Source: JANRLJ01 sp034437895 (lineage in GTDB: Bacteria > Chloroflexota > Anaerolineae > Aggregatilineales > Phototrophicaceae). Taken from it: DNA of 8,145 nt. Position 1 is the stretch's first letter. Each line of letters begins with the position of its first letter. Both the position numbers and the translations under genes were made by a program. The stretch is from the NCBI GenBank assembly GCA_034437895.1, contig DAOTTO010000029.1:1-8145 (forward strand). Direction: 5' to 3'. Shown in pieces: positions 1 to 7,476 of this stretch. Below the pieces are notes generated by a model. The model was not told the DNA's origin. It made no database searches and worked only from the letters and a program-made list of their open reading frames with translations.

Positions 1-303
1 GCGGAGCAAACGCAGCCTCCCGCCCTCATGAACACGGAAGATACGGTCACGACCCTGTATATTAATCGTGCTATTGAGGTCGCGTGACGTGGCAATCGTT
101 ATATCTGTGAGGATGTTTAAGTCGCCTGTTAAGGCTTCTATTTCGTCGCGGCCTTCGATTGTAAGATCATATTCTGTATGTTCCCGCAGAAAAATGGTCG
201 TTGCATCCGGGTTGCTGTTGGCATAGATGACAGCCTCACGCAGCGAACAGCGGTTTTGACCGCAGCCAACCGCTTCATCTTCAACAGTGTATACATAAAT
301 GAC
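1..303 (-). repeat. Repeat unit 5: start of a fifth CSLREA beta-helix unit, truncated by the window
   Basis: After the sixth Ig-like domain, VIYVYTVEDEAVGC replaces the usual FTVNT..D opening. C2447-SLREAVIYAN at 249 is a clear CSLREA motif. TIFLREHTEYDLTIEGRDE, then a GDLNILTDITI strand and FRVHEGGRLRLLR, mark the first helix turns. The helix continues beyond position 1, so the protein is longer than 2529 residues. Confidence 0.75.
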
Positions 304-3300
304 AGACCCTATTTGTGGCGCGTCAATCTGGAAATTGCGGATGAAATCGGCGGTGTCCTGGCTGGTTAGCGATTGCCTTAAAGCGTGACCATTTGCGTCG
401 TGCAAAGTTTGGCAGGCGTACAAGCGGTAAAAATCAGGCGGTAACGGCAGCGCGTTATTAATCCCAATTGTCACTATATAGGTCGCTGGGTCATACGCGA
501 CTTGATCGATCAAATTGGTTTCGCCTGTTGTCAGTGCACAGGTTGCCGGGAAGGTTACGTCGCTGCCATCCGCCAGCAGCACATAATTGGCAGGATTAGT
601 CACATCAGCTGGATCAACGCTGCCATCAGGATCAAACATCGGTTCGCTAAAGGTTAGGTAAAGATCGGTCACACTGAGCAGCACCCGTTCCTGCTCATCA
701 ATGTTATTGTCGGGTGTGGGTTGTCTGGAATTGATGTTAACCACCGTTGGCGCGGTATCTACTTGGAACGATACGAGATAATTCCCGCCGGGCTGCCCAT
801 CTTTATCACCGTCTAAGTGTGTTTGTCCAGGTGCATCAAGCAGGTCATCGCAGACGATGAGGCGGTAGCTGCCGTTCCACAGCGGGGCTAAGGGAGTTAA
901 TTCCAGTGTATCAGGAAGTATTTCAAACGGCACATCCACATCATCGCCGGAAAGTGTAGGGCATTGTGCTGTCTGGAACACACCATCAACGCCGGGCATG
1001 ACGATGCGATAATAAGCCGGATTCCTTATACTACCCGGTAGTTGTCGGTTAATGGGCAGAAACATTGGTTGCGTAAATTGGATTGAAATGTGTGTTATAG
1101 GGCGGGCTATGAGCATATCTGGGAAGATCGTTTCGTACCTTGTAACCGATTGGCTAGATACAACCCTATACGAAATATGATCGACAGTTGGCAGGATAGA
1201 AATGCCAAAATTGCGGACGAAATCGCCGCCTGCCTGACCATTAGAGTCGCCATCAAGCGCTTGCCCAAACACATCACGTAATTCGTCGCAAACGATAAGG
1301 CGATATAAACCAGCGGGCAAAGGCTGCGCGTTGTTCAGGGTCATTTCGATCTGGAATATCCCGTAAGTCGAGTAGACTACCCTCACCTGCTGGATACTGA
1401 TGGCGCTGTCGTCCCCTTGTAGCGCGCCGCAAGTAGTTGTCTGTGCGATGTTATCTGCGCCGACCCGCACAAGCTGATAATGTGCCGTGTTGGTCAGGTC
1501 GCCGGGCTGTGTGTCGCCCAGATCATCCTGCATCATCTGGGTGAATTTGAGCGAAAAAGTCGTGACCGGATTATGGTAGATTTCATTCTCAAGGAGCTGC
1601 GGCTCAATGGTTTGATTAGAAGTAATGACACTTTCCAGCCTGGTTAATAGCTGGGCGGTGTTGCTTTCAAAAGCCCCGCGATCACATGCCGCGCCGCCGG
1701 GACGACCAAAATTCCGCTGATCTTGAGCGGGGCAATCTTCAGGGTTCGCACTATTTAGCGCTGGACTGCCTGTGCCTAACGCACGGGTTAAGGTGCTACC
1801 GCCGTTGTCCGCTAAGGGTTGCAAAAGCGCATCCACGCCGAATAGATCACCCGTTTGTGGGTCATTCTGGAGAGTGCAGTCATTAGGGAACAAGTTATAA
1901 CCTGCGCTGATGACGGTAGCGGTGGCGGTCAGGATGCAGCTTGTTGTATTCCCCGTGAAGATGCTGTTGCTAAAGCGCATTTCCCCCCGCCCTGCATCAA
2001 TCCCAACGGCGTTGTTGGCGAGGGTTACGTAATTGAGCGTAATGCTCCCGCCCCCAACATATCCCACGAATTCGCGCACGACCATGCCTGCGCCTGTATT
2101 GCCGCTGATCGTGGTGTTGACGAGGGTGCTAGTGCCAGAGGCATAAGAAAAACTGATCGCGTCGCCTATATTATCCGCGATTACGCTGCGTTCAATTTGC
2201 ATATTGGGCGAGAAAAGGGCAGCGTTTTGCCGCACTAAGGTTCTGGCTGCTGTGGTGGTATTGCCTTGAATGATCACATCTTTGAGAATGAGAATGTCTT
2301 CGGCATAGATCGCGCCGGCACGGGCTGCTGTATTATTGATAATTTGGCTGTTCTGTAAGGTGACACGATCACCACCAACTAAGGCACCACCCGTGCCAGT
2401 GGCAACATTATCGCGCATGACGACATTAATCAGGATGATATCATCATAAGTAAAGATGCCGGCTCCATCAGCAGCGCGTCCGTTGCGGATGGTCAGATTA
2501 CGTATAAGACCACCCGCGTAATTGATATTTCCTTGGATAGTGAAAACGCGTGCCAAACCGTTACCGTCAATGATGGTATTTTCTGGCCCTGCCCCCACAA
2601 TAACCGTACTGTTGGTTAAAAATGCCCCGCTGTATTCACCGCTGGTACGGGTGATGAGATATGTTCCGGCGGGAATATAGACAGTAGGTTTGTTCCCCCA
2701 AGCGAGTAAACTCGCATACAGCGCCTCGCGCAGTGAACAATGCGAGACTGAACAGGTGTAATCAAAATCGTCGGCGGTGGTGTTCACGGTAAAAATCGGC
2801 CCTAGCTGCGGCACGAGATATTGGAAGCGTCGCTGGAAGTCGTCGCCGCTTGTGCCGTCACTGTTGCCATCTAGGAATGCGTTCCCCAGACTCTTGAGCG
2901 TATTGCATACGAACAGCGTAAAACTTCCGTCTGGCAGCGATGCAGCCATCGTTAATGTCGCCTTACGCTGTAACGGCTCGTAGGTGACGCTGTTAAGCGT
3001 AATCAGGCTGTCATCTCCAGCCGGCGTGGCGCATGATTGTGTTTCTCGTAGATGATTTGCACCTGCATAAATTAACCGGAAATTTGCCGAATTAGTTACG
3101 TCGTTAGGATCAGTATTCCCGGCTGGATTTTGCATCGGCTTGGAGAAAAACACCGCCAGCGACGGAATCTGCCGCGTGATGTCGGCGTTGTCGGCGATCA
3201 CCGCTGCGCCATCAATATGGAGCGCATCAACATGCAGCACCATCGGCAGCAGGACTTCCTCAATCGCTCCAATGTCGCATGGCCCATCATTGCGCGGCTG

Positions 3301-4662
3301 CTGAAGGATGTCCGCCAATTCACATGTGTTAGCGGCGCTGCCGGGTATGGCTGGATTGCCCGACGCAATAGCCGGACTGCCTGCTAGTAACGGAAAAGTG
3401 TAAGGGAAGGTCGATTGTACAATGTTGCCCTGCACCAGAATATTCTGGGTCAAGATATTGGTTGTGTTATCTCCGGCGAGGGTACAGTTGGTGAGCGTAT
3501 CGAACAGGTTATAGCCGCCGGAGTTCAATGTGCCCACGCAGTTGATGAGCGTATCGCCGGGTAGAGTGTTATCCCCGAAGAGGCTGTTGCTGGCTGTGAC
3601 CTGTGCGCCCGCCGCGATCAGCAGACCGCCCGTTTGCTCATTAGCGACATTAGCAAAAACACTGATATTATTTAATGTCGCTGTACCGCCAGCGAAATAA
3701 ATCCCGCCTGCGTTGGCTGCGTTCTGCGCGAAAATGCTGTTGGTAATCGTCAACGCGCCGCCAGCCTGATAGATCGCGCCGCCGAATGAGTCGGCACTGT
3801 TTTGTAGTAGTGTCGTGTTGCGAATGACGGTAGCGCTGTTACTCGTCAGATACAATGCCCCGCCGTTAAGTTGTGCATCGTTACTATCGACCACGCTATC
3901 TAATAGAGTCAATGTAGCGCCGGAGTTGTTATAAATCGCACCGCCATTGTCGGCGCTGCTATGCCCAATATAGGCATGTTGAAGGGTGAGCGTTCCGAGG
4001 TTGTAGACCGCACCGCCCAAATCTGCATTGCCCCGGCTCAAGGCCAGATCATGCAAGACAGCCGTCACGCCGGCCTGTATCGAAAGGATGCGGCTGGTTT
4101 CGTTACCATCCAAACTCGTCTGGTTATAGCCCGCGCCCTCGATGGTCACGCTGTCGGTCACGCTTAAAACGCTTCCGAGTTGATAAAATCCCGCATGAAT
4201 GATGATGGTATTTGCGCCGGACGCGGCATTGCTGGCAGCAACAGCCTCACGTACCGAGCAGTGTACTACGCCGCAGACATTATCGAACTCATCCAGCAGG
4301 GTATTCACGGTAAAGGTCGAACCAGATTGTGGCTCGCGGATACGGAAGCTGCGGACGAAAGCATCGCCGCCCGTGCCGTCACGATTGCCATTGAGCGCAT
4401 TGTCGTCCAGATCGAGCAGTGTCGGGCAGACAAACAGGCGATAACGCTGTACGGGCAGCGCAGTCCCGTTGTTGACCGCTAATGTTGTACGCTTTGCTGC
4501 TTCCACATAAGCTGCGCTTTGGATGCTGATAAGTTGGTCATCGCCTTGGGGGACAGAGCAAGTAGTTGTTTGCACGGTGTTATCCGCGCCGCCGTTAACC
4601 AGCCGATACTGCGCTGGGTTAGTCACATCACCAGCGCCGCCGTCACCTGCTGGATTAGACAT
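1..4662 (-). CDS. Segment 3: units 3, 4 and start of unit 5 of the same protein, partial (runs off left edge)
   Basis: The frame continues after the TAA at 4689-4687 with IYIDFSEPM. The first ATG is the Met of that motif (4662), so it is a strand residue and not a believable start. The frame is then open for over 1550 codons to position 1. Unit 3 has C1110-SVREAVAASN, a beta-helix with five GGA.Y turns and a CDIGAIE closure. Unit 4 has C1617-SLREALYASL, a beta-helix with NTTISGN-type strands, the LQPLADNGGSTLTRALG and DQRNFGRPG...CDRGAF closure, and then three consecutive Ig-like domains. Unit 5 begins with C2447-SLREAVIYAN and breaks off at the edge. No signal peptide, transmembrane segment or sorting signal is seen. 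With this length, absence of any stop over 4.6 kb indicates coding constraint that lasted until very recently. Confidence 0.85.
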   Translation of the reverse strand, partial: MSNPAGDGGAGDVTNPAQYRLVNGGADNTVQTTTCSVPQGDDQLISIQSAAYVEAAKRTTLAVNNGTALPVQRYRLFVCPTLLDLDDNALNGNRDGTGGDAFVRSFRIREPQSGSTFTVNTLLDEFDNVCGVVHCSVREAVAASNAASGANTIIIHAGFYQLGSVLSVTDSVTIEGAGYNQTSLDGNETSRILSIQAGVTAVLHDLALSRGNADLGGAVYNLGTLTLQHAYIGHSSADNGGAIYNNSGATLTLLDSVVDSNDAQLNGGALYLTSNSATVIRNTTLLQNSADSFGGAIYQAGGALTITNSIFAQNAANAGGIYFAGGTATLNNISVFANVANEQTGGLLIAAGAQVTASNSLFGDNTLPGDTLINCVGTLNSGGYNLFDTLTNCTLAGDNTTNILTQNILVQGNIVQSTFPYTFPLLAGSPAIASGNPAIPGSAANTCELADILQQPRNDGPCDIGAIEEVLLPMVLHVDALHIDGAAVIADNADITRQIPSLAVFFSKPMQNPAGNTDPNDVTNSANFRLIYAGANHLRETQSCATPAGDDSLITLNSVTYEPLQRKATLTMAASLPDGSFTLFVCNTLKSLGNAFLDGNSDGTSGDDFQRRFQYLVPQLGPIFTVNTTADDFDYTCSVSHCSLREALYASLLAWGNKPTVYIPAGTYLITRTSGEYSGAFLTNSTVIVGAGPENTIIDGNGLARVFTIQGNINYAGGLIRNLTIRNGRAADGAGIFTYDDIILINVVMRDNVATGTGGALVGGDRVTLQNSQIINNTAARAGAIYAEDILILKDVIIQGNTTTAARTLVRQNAALFSPNMQIERSVIADNIGDAISFSYASGTSTLVNTTISGNTGAGMVVREFVGYVGGGSITLNYVTLANNAVGIDAGRGEMRFSNSIFTGNTTSCILTATATVISAGYNLFPNDCTLQNDPQTGDLFGVDALLQPLADNGGSTLTRALGTGSPALNSANPEDCPAQDQRNFGRPGGAACDRGAFESNTAQLLTRLESVITSNQTIEPQLLENEIYHNPVTTFSLKFTQMMQDDLGDTQPGDLTNTAHYQLVRVGADNIAQTTTCGALQGDDSAISIQQVRVVYSTYGIFQIEMTLNNAQPLPAGLYRLIVCDELRDVFGQALDGDSNGQAGGDFVRNFGISILPTVDHISYRVVSSQSVTRYETIFPDMLIARPITHISIQFTQPMFLPINRQLPGSIRNPAYYRIVMPGVDGVFQTAQCPTLSGDDVDVPFEILPDTLELTPLAPLWNGSYRLIVCDDLLDAPGQTHLDGDKDGQPGGNYLVSFQVDTAPTVVNINSRQPTPDNNIDEQERVLLSVTDLYLTFSEPMFDPDGSVDPADVTNPANYVLLADGSDVTFPATCALTTGETNLIDQVAYDPATYIVTIGINNALPLPPDFYRLYACQTLHDANGHALRQSLTSQDTADFIRNFQIDAPQIGSVIYVYTVEDEAVGCGQNRCSLREAVIYANSNPDATTIFLREHTEYDLTIEGRDEIEALTGDLNILTDITIATSRDLNSTINIQGRDRIFRVHEGGRLRLLR
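304..2793 (-). repeat. Repeat unit 4: CSLREA + beta-helix + three tandem Ig-like domains
   Basis: The unit starts at FTVNTTAD (residue 1599), with C1617-SLREAL at 2739. The helix contains NTIIDGNGLARVF, NLTIRNGRAADGAGIF and NTTISGNTGAG rungs and closes with LQPLADNGGSTLTRALG and CDRGAFES near 1680. It then has three Ig-like domains instead of one, at about 1655-1200, 1190-770 and 755-325. Each has a recognisable strand before a Met (FTQMM, FTQPM, FSEPM), a Cys pair, and an LDGD.DG..GG or equivalent end. The unit is 2490 bases against about 1500 for units 2 and 3. The middle Ig-like copy is the most divergent: its DVTNPA equivalent is SIRNPA. Confidence 0.8.
2794..4314 (-). repeat. Repeat unit 3: CSVREA + beta-helix + one Ig-like domain
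   Basis: The unit starts at FTVNTLLD (residue 1092), with C1110-SVREAV at 4260 and its partner Cys in DNVC. This is the most regular helix of the window: five successive turns begin GGAVYN, GGAIYN, GGALYL, GGAIYQ and GGIYF at spacings of about 24-27 residues, consistent with right-handed parallel beta-helix rungs. It closes with QQPRNDGPCDIGAIEE near 3270. The Ig-like domain (about 3250-2815) has FFSKPMQNPAG, DVTNSANFRLI, a Cys pair in TQSC and LFVC, and LDGNSDGTSGDDFQRRF. Confidence 0.8.
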
Positions 4663-5805
4663 CGGTTCGCTGAAATCAATATAAATTTATGTAACACTGG
4701 TGTCGAATTCCGACCCTTCATTGATGGTGGGTGTGCCAACCGCTGCGTTATTTTGTAGCGCGACTACCGACGGTGGATAGTCGGTCTGGAATGCGCCCGG
4801 ATCGCAGTTGTAGCGGTCACGCCCTATGCCGCGTTGGTCGCTGGCAAGACAAGCAAATCCACCGCTACCCGGTTCGGCAGAATTTCCTGTGCCTAAAATG
4901 CTGCTGAGTAAACCCAGCGCATGGGTAGGGGTGCTGCCCCCATTATCCGCCAGCGGTTGCAGCAGTGGGTCTTGCGTGGTGAAATCACCGTCCGCGCCCA
5001 CTGCCGCATTCCAATGGCAGTAAGACGGCTGCGCCAGCGCGATCATATTATGACCCTGGCTGAGGAGTTGACCGTAACAATTTGCCCCCCAAGTGGAAGC
5101 CGTGTTCCCATAAATGATGCTGTTCGCCACAAAAAAGGAAGATGCCCCTAGAATTCCACCGCCGCTGCTGGCGTGGTTATTGGTAATGGTGGCATTTCTT
5201 ACATTAACAGTGCCGCCGTAGAATTGAAAAATACCCCCGCCTTGCCCATTCCCCGCTGGGAAGGTGTTACCGCTAATCGTCGAATTCTCGATGGTGGCAT
5301 AAGAATAATAGAGGTAAATGCCGCCGCCCATGTTGCCGCTGATCGTCGAGCGATTAACCAATAAAGTATGGCTGTAATTGGGATAGCTGCCTGTGCTGGC
5401 GGCATACACGCCGCGTAAGCCGTTGTTATAAACATGGCTTTCCAGCAGGGTCACATGAGGCGTGTTTTGAATCTGTACCCCATTCGACCCGCCCGTGATG
5501 CCAACTTGCTGCAACGTCACGACACTCGTACCAGAGATAAATAAAACGGGATCGCCGCTTACACCTTGGATGGTGGTTTGACCTGCGCCCGCGCCGTCGA
5601 TGACGATGTTGCTGGTTATGTCTAAACTCCCTGTTTGGCTGGCGCGTTCATTCGCTCCGGGGAGTGTAAGCGCGTATGTGCCAGCGGGTACGATGATGGT
5701 GTTGTTATCACCATTGATATTCGCGGCGATGATCGCCTCACGCAGTGAACAGTGATCGACAGCGCAGCTTGAGTCAGCGGTGTCGATGGTCGTATTGACG
5801 GTAAA
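4315..5805 (-). repeat. Repeat unit 2: CSLREA + beta-helix + one Ig-like domain
   Basis: The unit starts at FTVNTTID (residue 595) and has C613-SLREAIIAAN at 5751, with its partner Cys in DSSC. The helix includes IDGAGAGQTTIQG, a common entry turn in this family, and ends in the complete choice-of-anchor-Q-like closure. The Ig-like domain runs from about 4776 to 4330 with FSEPM, DVTNPAQYRLV, C1010 (TTTC), C1054 (LFVC) and LNGNRDGTGGDAFVRSF. The unit is 1491 bases, close to unit 3 (1521). The second TAA (4689-4687) lies within the Ig-like domain. Confidence 0.8.
4687..4689 (-). other. In-frame TAA inside the second Ig-like domain
   Basis: The reading is TSVT-stop-IYIDFSEPM. The sixth Ig-like copy has LSVTDLYLTFSEPM, so exactly one residue is replaced. 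Other copies have His, Ser, Thr and His at this place, so it is a variable polar position. CAA, GAA or AAA would each be one change away. Confidence 0.9.
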
Positions 5806-5832
5806 AGTCGGCCCTGACTGTGTATCATCCAC
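4687..5832 (-). CDS. Segment 2: second CSLREA beta-helix unit between the two TAA codons (381 aa from GTG)
   Basis: Same frame as segment 1. The coding sense begins immediately after the TAA, at 5862, with PGSDYLRNFR completing the first Ig-like domain. The GTG at 5832 is only the first possible start and has no signal peptide, so an independent gene is unlikely. FTVNTTIDTADSSC opens the second unit, and C613-SLREAIIAAN is a textbook CSLREA motif. The beta-helix covers roughly residues 640-870 with turns such as GGGIYLYYSYATIENSTISGN. It is followed by DPLLQPLADNGGSTPTHALG and DQRGIGRDRYNCDPGAF, the classic closing block of choice-of-anchor Q proteins. PPSVVAL then starts the second Ig-like domain, which is cut by TAA at residue 967 directly before its conserved hydrophobic strand. 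Codon use and style do not differ from the flanking segments. Confidence 0.8.
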   Translation of the reverse strand: MDDTQSGPTFTVNTTIDTADSSCAVDHCSLREAIIAANINGDNNTIIVPAGTYALTLPGANERASQTGSLDITSNIVIDGAGAGQTTIQGVSGDPVLFISGTSVVTLQQVGITGGSNGVQIQNTPHVTLLESHVYNNGLRGVYAASTGSYPNYSHTLLVNRSTISGNMGGGIYLYYSYATIENSTISGNTFPAGNGQGGGIFQFYGGTVNVRNATITNNHASSGGGILGASSFFVANSIIYGNTASTWGANCYGQLLSQGHNMIALAQPSYCHWNAAVGADGDFTTQDPLLQPLADNGGSTPTHALGLLSSILGTGNSAEPGSGGFACLASDQRGIGRDRYNCDPGAFQTDYPPSVVALQNNAAVGTPTINEGSEFDTSVT

Positions 5833-7476
5833 CCGGAAGTTGCGGAGATAATCGCTGCCGGGTTAGTCGGCTGCCGTGCCATCGAGCGAAAGATTGGTCG
5901 GGGCAGGCCGCCGCAGCGCACCACACACGACTACCCGGTAAGCGCTGTTGGGTAGGCCGCCGCCGACATTTAATGCCAGCGTCACTTGTCCGCTTGCACC
6001 GTCATATACGGCAGTGGTGACATCATCTCCAACCGGAGAGGCCGCGCAGGTCGTGGTATCGATGCTGCTATTCGCGCCAGCACGGACGATGCGATAGTTA
6101 GCCGGATTGGTGACATCATCGACGGATATGTCGCCTGCTGGATTAAACATGGCATGATCGAAGCTCAAAATCAGATGGGTGAGGTCGAGCGCTGTCGATT
6201 CATTTTCGGTCAACAGGCCATCTCCGGTATCCGGGATGGTGTTCACCGCTGCGACACGCGGCGCATACGTATCGCTCATTTCAATTGCGCCCATATCGCA
6301 GGTCGCCGTGCTGCTGCTGTCGCTGTCTAGTGGACGGGTGTTTCCTGTTTGGTCGGTTGTCGCGCAGGTGGCGTTATTTCCGGCTTCTAGGGCAGGACTG
6401 CCAAATAACAAACGATGCGATTGTGTTCCCGCCGCCCCAGCGGTATTCAACGCGCCGAGGTGGATCGTGCCGTTGATGATATGGGTGGCGGTATCGCCTG
6501 TGAAAACACAAGTCTGTGTTCCGCCGAATAAGTTATGCCCTTCTGAAATAAAGTCACCGAGGCAGTTTTTTTCTTGGGTTAAATCCGGCGCGTTATTAAA
6601 CCAGCCGTAATTATTGGCGACAATACTATTCTTAATGGTGAAGCTGCCGCCGCCGCTGCCCCGTATAGCGGATGCATATTCGCCACCCACCGCATCATGA
6701 TTAGAGGTATTGTTGACAATCGTTACGTTGTTTAACGATGTGTTGGCGGTTGCACCATGACTGATAATGGCTGCCCCGCTGCCGCCTGAACGGTTGCCGC
6801 TAAAGGTGGTATTAGTGATCGTCAACTGCCCGCCATAATTGGCGATAGCCCCACCATTAGTTGAATAGCTCCCTAATGCCTCATTATCGAAAAACGCGCT
6901 GTCCGTGATGGTGACAACGCCAGCAGCTTCATTGTAAATCGCGCCGCCTTCGACACGAGATCGCATATGGGTGAAGGTGGCATGTGCGATGTTGAGGGTG
7001 CCTGAATTTAAGATTGCGCCGCCATAAGACACTGCGCCGTCGCTCACAGTATCGCGCAGGATGGCATCGTTCAGTGAAACCGCACCTTGATTATAAATAA
7101 GCAGGCCACCGCCAGAAGAGCCTACTATACCGCGCAGGGTTACACCGTTGATGGTAATGCTGCCGCTGGTACGCACTTCAAAAATGCGGGTATAGTAGTT
7201 AATTGTGCTGATGGGCTGAATGATAGTCGTCGCTGAGCCAGCGCCGTTGAGCGTGAATGATCCGGTGATGTCGTAATCACCTCGGTAATCCTCATCATCA
7301 TTTGTGCCTGATTGAGCAATTTCATACGTGCCTGCCGGGAGCGTTATCACTTCCGTGCCAGCGAGGGCGTTGGCTTCCATGATGGCTGCTCGGAGTGAAC
7401 ATGCCCCATTGAGGTCGGCGCAGAGGCCATTACCGACATTGGTATCGGCAGTATCGGCGGTGCTGTTCACAAGGAA
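5806..7476 (-). repeat. Repeat unit 1: CSLREA + beta-helix + one Ig-like domain
   Basis: The unit runs from F38-LVN to just before the next FTVN. It contains the CSLRAAIMEAN variant at 7401, with its partner Cys in GNGLC. The helix has NGVTLRG, GGAILNSG, GGAIYNEA and GGAIANYGG turns and closes with TRPLD...CDMGAIE near 6282. The Ig-like domain, about 6270-5822, contains DVTNPANYRIV, TTTC...GDD and VVCGAL. The LQPLADNGG closing block found in units 2 and 4 is absent. The TAA at 5865-5863 lies near its end. Confidence 0.8.
5863..5865 (-). other. In-frame TAA inside the first Ig-like domain
   Basis: The reading is LDGTAAD-stop-PGSDYLRNF. The stop sits at position 8 of a 17-residue end motif whose other copies have Thr, Thr, Gln, Gln and Gln there (DGTSG, DGTGG, NGQAG, DGQPG, TSQDT). 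The following PGSDYLRNF matches them without a gap. CAA (Gln) to TAA is one transition. The frame is the same on both sides. Confidence 0.9.

Noticed and set aside
1855..2238. Plus-strand ORF of 127 codons
   Set aside because: It lies opposite unit 4 of the giant gene, has low-complexity, domain-free composition, and the minus frame has clear motifs over the whole stretch. It is a shadow.
5622..5924. Minus-strand ORF of 100 codons in another frame
   Set aside because: It overlaps the CSLREA start of unit 2 in a shifted frame and lacks motifs. The in-frame reading through the TAA is far better supported.
5986..6610. Overlapping plus-strand ORFs of 114 and 143 codons
   Set aside because: Both are antisense shadows of the first Ig-like domain and the helix closure. 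They have no ribosome site and no recognisable motif.
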